Origin: Candidatus Absconditabacterales bacterium
GTDB taxonomy: Bacteria; Patescibacteriota; Gracilibacteria; Absconditabacterales; Absconditicoccaceae
DNA: 64,000 nt
Reading direction: 5' to 3'
Assembly: GCA_937923605.1 (NCBI GenBank)
Contig: CALDTY010000001.1
Location: forward strand, 1-64,000
Under the pieces are notes generated by a model. The model was not told the origin of the DNA. It worked only from the letters and a program-made list of their open reading frames with translations, and did no database searches. Position numbers and translations under genes: made by a program. This document shows, piece after piece, positions 44,134 to 55,028 of the stretch. Every line of letters starts with the position of its first letter. The stretch's first letter is position 1.

Positions 44134-44979
44134 ATGACTGAACAAAGCGAAATACCAAGTAAACTATCACTAAATGAAAATCTTGATGCTATCAAAAACA
44201 GCTCAGGGCTTTCAGATCAAGAATTTAAGCAGATGCTTGAAGCTTATCTTAAAGAATCAAATATACCTATAGTTGACAAAGATCAACTTGAATTTAACTT
44301 TGATCATAACAATAATTGAAAAGAACCAACTGAATGACAACTCCGTGACACTCTTATGTCAATAGATGATGTTTCAAGTGATGTTTTTGATATTCAAAAT
44401 GAAGAATTACTCGAAGAAACTTTAGAATTAATTAAGAACGAAGGTGGGTATTTTAGATTAGATAAGTTTGATAACAAAGAATGATTACAAAATGATTTCA
44501 ATATCATAGCTAAAATATTACGTCAAAAAGTAATCGCATATACCTTGACAGCAAGTTGAGATAATCCAGATTATTATAATTATTTTCCAACTCCAAATTC
44601 TATAAAAATGATAAATCTTGATAAAGATTCATTCAATAATTTACTTAAAAAATTTCCTAAAGTTAATAAACTGACTCTTGATACTGTAAAAGGTAGTATA
44701 CGAGATGATACTCACAATATCCTGAATGAAATTGCTCAAATTTGAGATACACAACTTACTACAATAAAAATAGATATTGGAAACATTTGGAATCATGGCT
44801 GAAACAATCCATTCCCAGATGATTTTCGAAAACGAGTTGCAGAGAATAAAATTCTTGTTTGAGGTTCAGAAGTTAGTTATTTGGAAGAAATTTTGAAATC
44901 TCAATCGCATAAAACGAAATTAAAGTATGAAACAATTGAATCATGATCATGATTTATGCTTAGCAAAATTGATTATTAA
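44134..44979 (+). CDS. Hypothetical protein
   Basis: 281 aa, acidic, soluble, with UGA glycines. An N-terminal helical part (SGLSDQEFKQMLEAYLKES) leads to a longer mixed domain. No motif I can name. Confidence 0.6.
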
Positions 44980-45067
44980 TTTATACCCTCACTTGCACTC
45001 ACCTCACCTTTTCATATAGTAACTATCAATCTTTGATTGTTACTTTTTCACTCTTACACACAATAAC

Positions 45068-46033
45068 ATGTCTCTTATTCCTCGAATGTTAATCTTTCTT
45101 GTTTCACTAGTATGATTAGTAAAATCATCAGATTACTTTACAGAATATAGTGAGAAAGTAGGCCTTATGTTTTGACTAAGCTCGTTTATTATTTGAGCTA
45201 CAATAGTTGCACTATGAACATCCTTACCTGAGTTGATCTCAGGTATATATGCAGTTATATGATGAGGATTACCTGAATATGTGATTGATGGAGCTGTATG
45301 ATCTAATATCGCTAATGTACTATTAGTATTTTGACTATGATCCTTGGTTACGTGAGTCATAAAAGTTGATAATCAATTGATAGATGTAGATTTGCCTTTC
45401 TTCTTTATTTCAATGGCTTTATTTGTTTTTTTCGCCTTTGATTGAGTTGTAACATCTAGAGAAGCAATCTTTCTCTTGGCATTTATAGTCATATTTATCT
45501 TATACAGCATAACTCATTGAGAGGCAAATGAAACAGTTGATGAAAAGAAACTTGAAGAAGAGCATTCAATAGAAAAGAAATGACATAATCTATTTCTCTA
45601 CTTAGTTATTATTGTCATTAGTATGTCAGCGCTTGCTCTTAGTGCTAAGTACTTTATTGATAGTATACTAAACATCTCAACAATACTATGAATCACCTCT
45701 TCAATGCTAACGCTTTCAGTGGTTGCATTAGGGACTTCATTACCAGAAGTATTTACTTCAATGATGGCAATTAAGCGTTGAAATCCTGGAATTGCTATAT
45801 GAAACGTGTTTGGATCAAATACATTCAACTTAACATTAATCACCTGAATACCCGCTTTTTTTGGTACAGTTAGTGTGTCAGAATTTACATCTACCTACTG
45901 ATTTATGTTTTTAGGTATAGTGACTTTTGCTGCAATCTTTATGACATTAGATAATAAAATTCAGAAGCGAGAAGGAATTTCATTGCTATTATTGTATGCA
46001 GTATTTATTGCGAAACTTATTCAGATTATTTAA
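45068..46033 (+). CDS. Na+/Ca2+ exchanger family membrane antiporter (YrbG-like)
   Basis: 321 aa, about ten membrane helices. Both alpha-repeats of the CaCA superfamily are clear: GATIVALGTSLPELISG near residue 40 and VVALGTSLPEVFTSMMA near 218, then GNPGIAIGNVFGSN. The acidic and Asn residues that bind cations are kept. It exchanges Ca2+ for Na+ (or K+-dependent). It is followed after only four bases by the DHH phosphoesterase gene, suggesting one transcript. Confidence 0.92.
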
Positions 46034-46037
46034 TATA

Positions 46038-47021
46038 ATGAATCATAACGAACAAGTAAAAGTACTTAAAAAAATCTTAGAAAAATCTCAAAAAATCGGG
46101 ATTTTTGGTCATCGCAATGTTGATGGTGACGCAATTTGATCATGTCTCGCATTATGAGAGATATTAGAAAAACAAGGTAAACAGATATCTTATTGGACGA
46201 CAGTAGAACCAAATCCATCATTTGATTTTCTTCCTTGAATAGAAAAATTTAAAACAAATTTTGATTTTCATCCACATTACGATGTTTTGATATTCTTAGA
46301 TACAGCAAATCCTATACAACTATTAGATACTTTTTGGGTGTGACATGAAGCATACTTTGAAAAAATGAATACTGTAGTTATAGATCATCATATCTCAAAT
46401 ACAAAATACGCTGATTTGAATATAGTGGATGACACATCAAGTAGCGCCTGTGAAATACTAACTGAAATTCTTAAGGAGATAGATGATAATGCTATTACAC
46501 CAGAAGTTGCAACTTACTTGTTTCTTTGATTATCTACTGATACTGGTCATTTTATTTATGAAAGAGATTCAAGTAGAACTTTCTGAATAGCACAGTATTT
46601 ACTAGAAAAATGAGCAGATAAGAAATTTATTGTAGATAATTTGTATAGGTCAACTACTCTGCAATGAACACAATTTATATGAATGTTAATAAATAGAATC
46701 AAAAAAGAAAACTGAGTAATTTGGACTTATTATCATAAGCAAGAACTTGATACATATAATATAGATAAAGAACAAGCAGACAGCATTCTATCAATTCTAA
46801 ATCGCATCAAACATGACGGGGTACTTGCTCTAGTGAAAATATATGATCATGAATCTCCAATGTTTCTTAAAGCTTCTCTTAGGTCAAAATGAAATATTGA
46901 TGTTTCGGAAATCGCATCAAAATTTTGATGAGGAGGGCATAAGGCCGCAGCTGGTTTAAAACATATCATCAGTGATGATCGAGAAATAGAACTTAAAAAG
47001 TTTATAGATCAACTAACTTAA
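46038..47021 (+). CDS. DHH-family phosphoesterase (NrnA/RecJ-like)
   Basis: 327 aa. DHH motifs are present: FGHRNVDGDAIGS near residue 23, FLDTA, VIDHHISN near 117 and STDTGHF. The C-terminal DHHA1 domain has SKFGGGGHKAAAG near 297. Such enzymes degrade nano-RNA or pAp (NrnA) or act on cyclic dinucleotides. The single-domain form without PAS or GGDEF favours an NrnA-like role. Ends eight bases before the tRNA-Ser gene. Confidence 0.92.
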
Positions 47022-47028
47022 ACAAATT

Positions 47029-47117
47029 GGTGAGGTGGCCGAGTGGTCGAAGGCGCTACCTTGGAAAGGTAGTGTACGGGTTATACTGTACCGAGGGTTC
47101 GAATCCCTTCCTCACCG
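47029..47117 (+). tRNA. tRNA-Ser (anticodon GGA)
   Basis: 89-nt tRNA. Acceptor GGTGAGG pairs with CCTCACC, discriminator G. The anticodon arm CTACC-TTGGAAA-GGTAG gives GGA (Ser, UCU/UCC). It has the long variable arm typical of serine tRNAs and the TTCGAAT T-loop. The 3' CCA is not encoded. Confidence 0.96.
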
Positions 47118-47227
47118 AATTACAATGTAATAGCTTCATATAACATAATTATTGAAAAATCATTGATAATACAATCTGATGAGAAGTTTATCCCTGCCTG
47201 TTGGGAAATCCCTTCCTCACCGAATTA
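47102..47227 (+). repeat. Duplicated tRNA-Ser 3' end, attachment-site-like direct repeat
   Basis: A 21-bp perfect direct repeat: 47102-47122 (last 16 bases of the tRNA plus 5 bases) and 47207-47227, 105 bp apart. The second copy has no tRNA around it. Such tRNA 3' duplications are left by tyrosine-recombinase integration. The UGA-free gene cluster begins 57 bases after the second copy. No integrase gene is visible. No third copy was seen downstream. Confidence 0.8.
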
Positions 47228-47241
47228 ATGTAAAGCATGTG

Positions 47242-47269
47242 TTGACTTTTTTTAAAAAAAGATTATAGT
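47242..47269 (+). promoter_or_regulatory. Promoter of the 87-aa gene
   Basis: TTGACT (47242-47247), 16-nt spacer, TATAGT (47264-47269). Leader only about 8 nt. Confidence 0.65.
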
Positions 47270-47283
47270 GTAAAAAAATTAAT

Positions 47284-47547
47284 ATGAAATCATTTAAAGA
47301 TTTAATCAACCATCAAAGATCAGAATTTGACATTGAAGATCTATGGCTTGATTCTTATGATCAGTTATATATTGTCTTTTTTTCAAAGACAAGCATGACT
47401 GCTTCTCCTGCATCTGCTATACCTGCATTCAAAAAATTTCAATCTAGCTATCCTAAATTGAAGAACGTAACCTGTACTGGGGTAAATGTACATGGAAATA
47501 AATTAGGTTTACTAGCGATCTTTGAAAAAGGTGCAGGATACAGCTAA
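47284..47547 (+). CDS. UGA-free hypothetical protein
   Basis: 87 aa, soluble, no signal. Slightly basic with a mid-segment rich in Ser/Ala (TSMTASPASAIPAF). All five glycines GGN. First gene of the cluster after the tRNA-Ser repeat; own promoter and strong terminator. Not recognised. Confidence 0.6.
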   Translation: MKSFKDLINHQRSEFDIEDLWLDSYDQLYIVFFSKTSMTASPASAIPAFKKFQSSYPKLKNVTCTGVNVHGNKLGLLAIFEKGAGYS

Positions 47548-47566
47548 AATACTTTTATTAGAATCA

Positions 47567-47595
47567 AAATGACAGAGCACAATGCTCTGTCATTT
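47567..47595 (+). terminator. Terminator after the 87-aa gene
   Basis: Stem AAATGACAGAGCA / TGCTCTGTCATTT with a three-base loop and T-rich end. Confidence 0.85.
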
Positions 47596-47601
47596 TATAT
47601 A

Positions 47602-47629
47602 TTGACTTATTCTAATTTTAATGTATACT
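47602..47629 (+). promoter_or_regulatory. Promoter of the 242-aa membrane protein gene
   Basis: TTGACT (47602-47607), 16-nt spacer, TATACT (47624-47629), just behind the preceding terminator. Confidence 0.6.
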
Positions 47630-47672
47630 CTTTTCAGAGCATTACTGCGTCATTAACCTAAAAAAAATATAT

Positions 47673-48401
47673 ATGAAATATCTAACAATTTGTTGTAAGA
47701 TGTTTCTTATTAAGTACATGTTACATATTTCCTTAGCTTGGGAATTAATTCTATATACTATTCAGTACGGATTGTTTATCTTCCAATTATCACTTGCCAT
47801 CTATTTTGGTATAGGACAATGCACTAAAATGCTTGAATCAACACTTGGTCTAAGCCCTACTATGTTCTTAGCGTTTTTAATATCAATGGTTATTAACTTA
47901 TATCTAGCATTCACCAATGGCATTAAAGATAATAAGAAGAAAAAAGATTGGTTCATAATCTATATATATACTACATGGACATTTGTTATGAGCATGATTC
48001 TTATTTTCTATTGGAATTACGGAACATTCTCGGAATTAGATATACAAAACGAGATAAAAATGTGTCTCATTATCCTATCTGGAATCATTATTCTATTCGC
48101 ACACACTAAACATAAAAAACGTGGACTAAGACATCCATATACAAAAGGCTATTTATCAGGAATTTTAAAATCTTTTCCACAAGTAATGCTTATCCCAATT
48201 GCTTATAACAAAGGAGTTGACGGATGGAATGAAGGAACAATTTGGGTTGGTCATATTACTATAACCATTCGGATTACCCTTTTGCTACTTGGTAAGAGAG
48301 GAAAAAAATATACTGATGAAGATAAAGCAATTATATATGCAGAACTTGCGAATAGTATAAGCTGGATTGCATTTCATCTAGTTTTTATAACTCTGAAATA
48401 A
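47673..48401 (+). CDS. UGA-free polytopic membrane protein
   Basis: 242 aa with about six membrane helices (for example 27-47, 60-78, 95-113, 128-145). A conserved-looking cytoplasmic loop KKRGLRHPYTKGY sits near residue 150. About 16 glycines, all GGN. Followed after 54 bases by 48456-48848. Not recognised. Confidence 0.65.
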   Translation: MKYLTICCKMFLIKYMLHISLAWELILYTIQYGLFIFQLSLAIYFGIGQCTKMLESTLGLSPTMFLAFLISMVINLYLAFTNGIKDNKKKKDWFIIYIYTTWTFVMSMILIFYWNYGTFSELDIQNEIKMCLIILSGIIILFAHTKHKKRGLRHPYTKGYLSGILKSFPQVMLIPIAYNKGVDGWNEGTIWVGHITITIRITLLLLGKRGKKYTDEDKAIIYAELANSISWIAFHLVFITLK

Positions 48402-48455
48402 TTTCTAGGAAATAAAACATTTAATCAAATTAAGTACATCACTAAATAACATACT

Positions 48456-48848
48456 ATGAAAGAGAATCCTGTATACATAGAGCACAATCTACTTGAAAAT
48501 TCAGAAATGAGAAATTTTCTCACTGAAGCAAATATACAAGCTCAAAAGATACAAAAGCTTGAATTAGAAAAACTAGATAATGATACTAAAATTCTAATTA
48601 ACAAAAAATTACCTAGTCATAAACTAGTTTACTTTATTAGTATCATAAATACTGATATTGCTAAATCTAATCAGAAATTTGCTCTAGCACTCTTTGGTTT
48701 AAGAGAAGTGATGATTTCGTTCGGTTGGGACACATACGATTTCGGAGATATTGTTGGTAAATTTGAAGGCTACTATTATAGCTTCATTGGCACTACTGAA
48801 GAATATGAAATCATACAAAAAAAACACAATTATATTAATCACAAATAA
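48456..48848 (+). CDS. UGA-free hypothetical protein
   Basis: 130 aa, soluble, helical N-terminal half (Lys/Glu-rich) and a C-terminal part with FGWDTYDFGDIVG. Six glycines, all GGN. It ends 11 bases before the lipoprotein gene, so the two are probably co-transcribed. Confidence 0.6.
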   Translation: MKENPVYIEHNLLENSEMRNFLTEANIQAQKIQKLELEKLDNDTKILINKKLPSHKLVYFISIINTDIAKSNQKFALALFGLREVMISFGWDTYDFGDIVGKFEGYYYSFIGTTEEYEIIQKKHNYINHK

Positions 48849-48859
48849 AATTTATCAAG

Positions 48860-49240
48860 ATGAAATTACTAATCAATTTAGCTTTAATCTTTTGTTTTGG
48901 TCTCTTCGCATGTACAAATGTACAAGAAAAACCAAAGGTAATTACTAAACAAAAAGAAAATATCCATATCAACAGTACAATTGTTGATCTAGGGGAAGAA
49001 AATGGCATTAAATCAGAATTGATATCCTTTAATACAGGATTTAAATGGCATAGTCGCTTGCCAATTTTAACTGGTGAAGATGTTATATTAAAAAGTGTAT
49101 CTGTTAATGGACGTTCTTTAGCATTTGAACAAAATCAAGATACTGCCCTAACTAATAGTGGTCAATTCGACTTCTTCGGAGCATACGAAATAGTTGTAGA
49201 ATACACATCTGATTCAGATGCGAAACCTACGCTTCCATAA
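48860..49240 (+). CDS. UGA-free lipoprotein
   Basis: 126 aa. Lipoprotein signal MKLLINLALIFCFGLFAC with the acylated Cys at residue 18, then a short extracytoplasmic domain of mainly beta character. Glycines GGN only. Function unknown; last plus-strand gene of the UGA-free cluster. Confidence 0.7.
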   Translation: MKLLINLALIFCFGLFACTNVQEKPKVITKQKENIHINSTIVDLGEENGIKSELISFNTGFKWHSRLPILTGEDVILKSVSVNGRSLAFEQNQDTALTNSGQFDFFGAYEIVVEYTSDSDAKPTLP

Positions 49241-49257
49241 GAGAAAATTCTATTGTG

Positions 49258-49289
49258 AAAAAGTCTAACAATTATTGTTAGACTTTTTT
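49258..49289. terminator. Bidirectional terminator between convergent UGA-free genes
   Basis: Stem AAAGTCTAACAAT / ATTGTTAGACTTT with A and T runs, between 49240 and 49343. Confidence 0.85.
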
Positions 49290-49342
49290 TTATATTAAAA
49301 AAAGGAACTCACAAATGCAAACTCCTTTTAAATCGGTAACAA

Positions 49343-49891
49343 TTATTTATTCTTTGAACCAAATAATTTGTTTAAGAATGGATTTTTAATTTTTTCCTTT
49401 GCTTTCTTAGTCACATTACCTGAAGCATTTTTGATACTATCTAAAGCATTGACTGATTTATCTGCAATACTTGTAGCAATACTTGTAGCAATATTTCCTG
49501 AAGTATCTTTTATCGTACCTACAGCATCTGATGCTTTAGTAGCAACATTTTGTCCAAATTCTTGTACTGAGTCAGTTACTGTATCAATTGAATCAGTAGC
49601 CATTTTTTTTACCTTATTCCCTGCATTCTTTACTAGGCGTTCTGGTGATAGCAGCTTTAGTGTCAATAATATCAACGATGATACTATCATCACTACTGAA
49701 CCAAAGAAATCAAACAGATTTTCCAATAATGGATAGGTTTGAGGTATAGCTAAGATGAAAACTACTCCTATAAGGATGATTCCATACGCTAAAGGTTTAG
49801 CATTTGAAACAAAGAATACCATTTTCTTGAATGGGTTAACTTTATCAAAGAGAAAATCTAAAACCCATAATACGCATTTTTTAAAGATCAT
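49343..49891 (-). CDS. UGA-free two-TM protein with LEA/apolipoprotein-like helical tail
   Basis: 182 aa. Two membrane helices (about 33-52 and 58-78) precede a tail of amphipathic 11-residue-like repeats (VTDSVQEFGQNVATKASDA, GTIKDTSGNIATSIA), as in LEA or apolipoprotein-like proteins. It ends in a basic stretch. Such tails bind membranes or protect during stress. Nine glycines, all GGN. Promoter at 49915-49942. Confidence 0.6.
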   Translation of the reverse strand: MIFKKCVLWVLDFLFDKVNPFKKMVFFVSNAKPLAYGIILIGVVFILAIPQTYPLLENLFDFFGSVVMIVSSLILLTLKLLSPERLVKNAGNKVKKMATDSIDTVTDSVQEFGQNVATKASDAVGTIKDTSGNIATSIATSIADKSVNALDSIKNASGNVTKKAKEKIKNPFLNKLFGSKNK

Positions 49892-49914
49892 TTTTTGTTT
49901 TTTAATTTAAGAAT

Positions 49915-49942
49915 ATAATATATATTTTAATTTAAATGTCAA
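49915..49942 (-). promoter_or_regulatory. Promoter of the two-TM LEA-like gene
   Basis: Minus strand TTGACA (49937-49942), 16-nt spacer, TATTAT (49915-49920). Confidence 0.65.
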
Positions 49943-50037
49943 TATATTTATAACAACTAATCTAAATTCTCACTGACCTAGAAATAAAGAACATTGTATC
50001 TTTTTCAACTATTGGAATTAGTGCCGAAAGAAGTAAA

Positions 50038-50421
50038 TTATAAAACTCAAAGTTTGTTTGGCATTTGGGTACATAAGTCAGCTAACGCTGTAATTCATTT
50101 GGATTCTATGCTATTTACATCAGGGAGAATTATTTTCCCAACGACTTTCATCACTTCATCAAACATACCAACTAACATCGGATACATTTTTATCATTTTA
50201 GCTCATCTACTTACTCACAAAACTGGGTACTTTTGTGATTTAGTATTAATATATACTCGCATTCAGTTTGGATACTTGAAATGCAAACAATCTCGTCTTA
50301 TTGATTCATTCACTCATTCGATTTCTAAAAAAATTGACCTAAGAGATTCGATCACTAATCTATGATCATCAGACAGATTATCCATATAGTCATTTAAGGA
50401 TACATAGCGATTATGGGACAT
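50038..50421 (-). CDS. DUF1801/YdhG-like small protein
   Basis: 127 aa, UGA as Gly. Helix-turn pattern LSDDHRLVIESLRSIFLEI, then FKYPNGMRVYI and YPVLGVSRGAKMIKMYPM resemble the DUF1801/YdhG fold. I prefer it to the plus-strand open frame at 49994-50365 because it begins at a good ATG, carries UGA glycines and looks like a folded protein. Function unknown. Confidence 0.6.
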
Positions 50422-50597
50422 ATATGGAGAATAAAAACTATAAGTAAAATAGCAAGTCTTCAAAATATAAAAAATATTGACTTACAGTTAATAAACGATT
50501 TAAAAAAAGCGAACATGATAAAATATGTATTGAAATATGTATTGAAATAGTATGGCCAATATGTATATGTCAATATATACTTTATCATATAACTAAA

Positions 50598-51575
50598 ATG
50601 GAATTATTAACTCAAGAAGATCTAGATATATATGAAAATGACTGAATTCTTATCAAGAGATGATTTCATACTCAAGAATATATAAACACTGTTAGAACAG
50701 AAGCTCAATCAGTTATGAATGATAGATGATATATCAATTCAATAAGGTGAAGACAGCAAAGTGACTTATTTTACAATCATAAATTGAAACACATACTCGA
50801 GAATCTCTGATCAAGTGATTTAAAGCTATATGAAGCAATCAAAAGGAATCACAAGATTCACTTTAGCTATGAAAAAGAATTAGTTGGAGCTGTCCCTAAA
50901 GATCGAAAGAATATTATAAGAAGTTTTATGAGTTATCATTATCCAGATAAAAGTAAAATTCTTAGTGATCATGCAAGGAATCCAGAAATTGTTGCTATGG
51001 TTAAGCAAATTTTGGATACGGACAGTGTCTATATAAAGCAATCAAAATATAATCCTAAAAGATGAAAATGATCATGAAATGTTCTAAATGAGGCATTATG
51101 AAAGAAACGATCAGATCATAATTTTAGTATGTTTTGATACTATTTAGATTGACACCTTAATGAGGATTTTGTAACAGTATTCAATTTTCTAACTCCTCAC
51201 ACGATAGAAAATGGTGCTGTATATGCATTAAAATGATCTCATAAAATGCGAACTATAGAACCTAATTCAATAGCTGAGCACCCTCAATTAATACAAGAAA
51301 ATACAGAGGTAGCTTGATATACAGCAGCAAATCTAAATGTTGGATACACTAAACAGGCTCTTAAAAAATATTATGACACTTTCGAATTAGTACATCTTAC
51401 TTGAAATCCTTGAGATATTATCTTTACACATCCATGAATTCTACATGGTTCGAAAGAAAATCTCACTAAGAGTAATCGTGAGTTAACTGCTGAAGTCTAT
51501 GCAAGCTCATCAAATCCTCCTTGAAATACTCTTAGACCTAGGCATGTGAACGAAAGGGATATTAGCCCTGTATAA
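50598..51575 (+). CDS. Phytanoyl-CoA dioxygenase (PhyH)-like oxygenase
   Basis: 325 aa. The segment TVFNFLTPHTIENGAVYALKGSHKM near residue 200 matches the PhyH core (ENGxLxxxPGSH), and GDIIFTHPGILHGS near 275 carries the distal Fe-binding His. The first HxD is not certain (YYLDGHLNED is the candidate). These are Fe(II)/2-oxoglutarate oxygenases acting on small molecules. The substrate is unknown. It lies 41 bases before the ABC-F gene. Confidence 0.7.
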
Positions 51576-51616
51576 TTCATGTTGAACACAAGTTATATCT
51601 CCATACAGTAATCTGC

Positions 51617-53506
51617 ATGGCAACTATACTAGAAGTCCGCAACATCACAATCAAAGCACCACATAAAATCTTATGTAATAAGATAGATTTTTCATTGAAT
51701 TGATGATCAAAAACTGCTTTAGTAGCAAAAAACTGAGCATGAAAATCTTCCCTATTACAAGTAATTGCCTGAAAGAATGAAGCCTTTGATTGAACTATTA
51801 AATTTGCTCCACAAGCAGAAATGTGATATCTATCACAAGACGAAAAATTCGATGAAGAATCTAGTGTCATAGACATATTGTTTCTTCATAACTCACCAGA
51901 ATGACATGCTATTAAAGCTTATGAACATGCACTTTCTACAGGTAATGGAAATATTGAATCATTAGTTCAAAGAATTGAGGATTTATGAGCCTGGGACTAT
52001 GAGTCAAGAGTGAATATCGTTATCAATAAACTTAAATTACATGAAATACTTGATAGAAAAATTAAAAAATGCTCATGAGGTGAAATTAAGCGTGTTGCGT
52101 TAGCTCGTATACTTATAGATGATCCTGACTTACTTATTCTTGATGAACCCACTAATCATTTAGATATTGAAATGATTGAACGATTAGAAATATATCTAAA
52201 AAGAACTACTCGCACTTTGTTGCTTGTAACACATGATAGATACTTTCTAGAACGTGTTTGTGATCAAATTCTTGAATTAGATCAATGAGAATTATACATT
52301 TATCCTGGAAATTACAGCAAATTTTTAGAACTAAGGCAGAAGCGTGAAGATGATGAAGCAATTCAACGTCATCAATTGAAACAAGTATTACGTAAAGAGC
52401 TAGAGCGAATAAAAAAAGCACCTAGAGCGAGAGAGAACAAAAGTAGTTTTAGAACCAAAGCTTATTACAAAATCGAAGACAAATACAAATCTCTAAAAAA
52501 AGTAGAGAAGACTAAAAATCAATCTATCGAAATTGATCTACAACAGCGTAGAATATGAGGAAAAATACTCCGTTTACATAATATTTCTAAGTCTTTTTGA
52601 GATAAAAAAATTGTTGATACCTATAATTATGATTTTCGTGCAGGTGAAAGAGTAGCATTAATATGAAAAAATGGAGTAGGCAAGAGTAGTTTTATTCAAC
52701 TTCTTATGGGAACTACCCTTCCAGATTCTTGAGAAATTCGTCGCTGAGAAACAATAAAAATGGCATTATATGAACAAAAACAAAAGATTCTTGACGAATC
52801 AAAAACTGTATTACAACTAGTGAAAGATAAAGCTGAATACATTACCATTTGAAAATGACAGAAAATTTCAGCATCACAACTACTCGAAAGATTCTTATTC
52901 AATCCAAAACAGCAACATCAAAAAGCTTATACTCTTTCAGGATGAGAGCGTCGTCGTCTACATTTACTACAAATACTGATTACAAATCCAAATTTTCTTA
53001 TTCTAGATGAGCCAACTAATGACTTAGATATTCATACGTTACAAGTATTGGAAGATTTTCTATTAAGCTACAAATGATGTTTGATTATTGTTAGTCATGA
53101 TAGATTTTTTGTGGATAAAGTTGTCGATCATCTACTAATATTTGAGTGAGAGGGCATAATCACAGAATTTCCATGAAACTATTCTGATTGGTCATTTACT
53201 AACAAGAAAAATCAAACTCCTGTTGTAGAAACAAAAGAAAAATCATCCTCAACCAACAACGAAGAAGTCATATCCTTACATATTCAAAAGAAAAAATCTT
53301 TAACAAACAAAGAACGTGAACAATACAAAATGCTCTCATCAGAAATCGAACGTTTAGAACGTAGAAAGGAAGAAATAAATCTTGAATTAAGTTCCTGAAA
53401 TCTTCAGCATGAATCAATAAAAAAATTAAGTTCTGAACTAGCTAAAGTAGTCGAAAAACTACAAGAATATGAAGACAGTTGGTTTCTATTGGAAGAAAGG
53501 CTTTAA
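51617..53506 (+). CDS. uup: ABC-F ATPase, Uup-like
   Basis: 629 aa with two ATPase domains and no membrane part. First domain: VAKNGAGKSSLLQ near residue 38, [14 protein letters not shown] and [13 protein letters not shown] near 170. Second domain: [13 protein letters not shown] near 347, [13 protein letters not shown] and [10 protein letters not shown]. Between them is a basic linker typical of ABC-F, and the C-terminus is a coiled coil (about 565-625), as in Uup. Such proteins act on ribosomes. Ends four bases from the convergent KMO-like gene. Confidence 0.93.
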
Positions 53507-53510
53507 GACG

Positions 53511-54938
53511 TTAGTGAAAGAAAGTTTCTCTTTCTTTTGGTGCATAGGAATTTACATAATCACGAACAAAAGGAGATAATAATTCTTTAGAAATTTCTTT
53601 TCATGTAAACATATTTTCAAATATTCATGTTGTTAGAATACGCTTATTAAGGTCAGACTGTTTTATTAGGATAGTATTCTCTACATCAAAAGGACGAACA
53701 TATGTGTTAGAAAGCCGATTATGTTCTGTTCTATACTGATTTGGAAACTGCTGCTCAAGAATCAATTGTAATTTTCGATCTAAATCCTTGAGTGATTTTT
53801 CTACAGCTGTTCATTCGAATTCGCCTGTAGTTCTCATGTCTTCAAAGTTATCAAATGACTTTTCATAGATGATATCTGTGTCTTTTTTTCTTTTGTTCTG
53901 AAATCTTTGATGGATAACTGCATACGAATCATCTTTTGCTTCTTCCAAAGCTTCTATATATTGTAATACATCTGCTAGTCATGTATTCATTCACAATCCG
54001 TAAAATGGTAACACAGCATGCGCAGCGTCTCATAGTAACATAATATTCCCGTCCGATCGTTGATCAGTCTTTATATGCAATAAGTCAGAGACTCAATTCT
54101 TTTCTGTTTGTATCTGTAAATTTTCCTTTCAAATTAGTTTATAAGCATCAGGAAATAGTTCCTTAAACGAAGCGTCAATGTTATTATTATTAAATATTTT
54201 ATCAAATGATGAATCTCAACTATCAGGAGCAAATAAAGTGCACGTGAAAGTTCAGTCGGTATTGGGTAATGCAATTAGCATACAAGAATCCCTTCATCGA
54301 ATATGTAAAGAGTTTTTATCTATTTTATGACGTGAATTATCATTAGCATCAATTGTGAACTCTTTATACTGATACGGAACACGTTCGGCCTTTTCTCATG
54401 AAATTATTGATCTAATTGTTGAGTTTAATCAATCAGCTCAAATAAGAATATCGTATGCACTAGTTTTATATGTTTTATCTTCTGATTTTCCTTCATTTAG
54501 GGAAACTAGATCCTGATATATCACAGAATCATTCATCTTATCTATAGTTGTTATTCTACAATTATATTCCACATCAACTCATAATGATTGAGCTTTTCTG
54601 GAAAGTATTTGGACAATAGTCGCTCTTGATATTGAGTAAATTGGTCATCATCAATACATAAAATCATCTAACTTTCAAGTTACATCATGAGTTGTTCTTT
54701 TTTCCATTGGGATTGCATGAAGCATAACCTCATCCAGAATTCATATTTCATTAAGTGTTCTCATTCATTGAGCTGATAATGCAATATTAACTGATCTTCA
54801 TCATTTAAATCATTGCTCTGGATCTCTTCTTTTTTCAAGAACTTTTACTTGAGCTCACTTTGAAGCTAATAAAATTGCTGACGCTAATCACACAGGTCAT
54901 GCTCATCAAATCAATATCTGTTTATTCTCAATATTCAT
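53511..54938 (-). CDS. Kynurenine 3-monooxygenase-like FAD monooxygenase
   Basis: 475 aa. FAD-binding GGAGPVGLASAILLASKG near residue 10, the KMO-type stretch GRSVNIALSAQGMRTL near 47, IGADGLNSTIRS near 165, and GDAAHAVLPFYGLGMNTG near 290 are all present. The match to kynurenine monooxygenase is stronger than to UbiH. KMO hydroxylates kynurenine using NADPH and O2, which is unexpected in a fermentative CPR cell. No other kynurenine-pathway gene is in the window. UGA glycines are frequent, so it is an adapted gene. Confidence 0.85.
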
Positions 54939-55028
54939 ATTTCATTATTAGAACTAAAAATATGAAATATGTATGCATATATCACAAATAAAGTCAACGC
55001 TCTACCACGCGCATACTAGAATAAGATA

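Noticed and set aside
47118-47283. Second tRNA gene at the repeat copy
   Set aside because: Only the 3' 16 bases of the tRNA recur; no D-arm, anticodon or acceptor 5' strand.
49994-50365. 123-aa plus-strand frame
   Set aside because: The minus-strand frame 50038-50421 is more protein-like, carries UGA glycines and a DUF1801-like pattern; the plus frame is its shadow.
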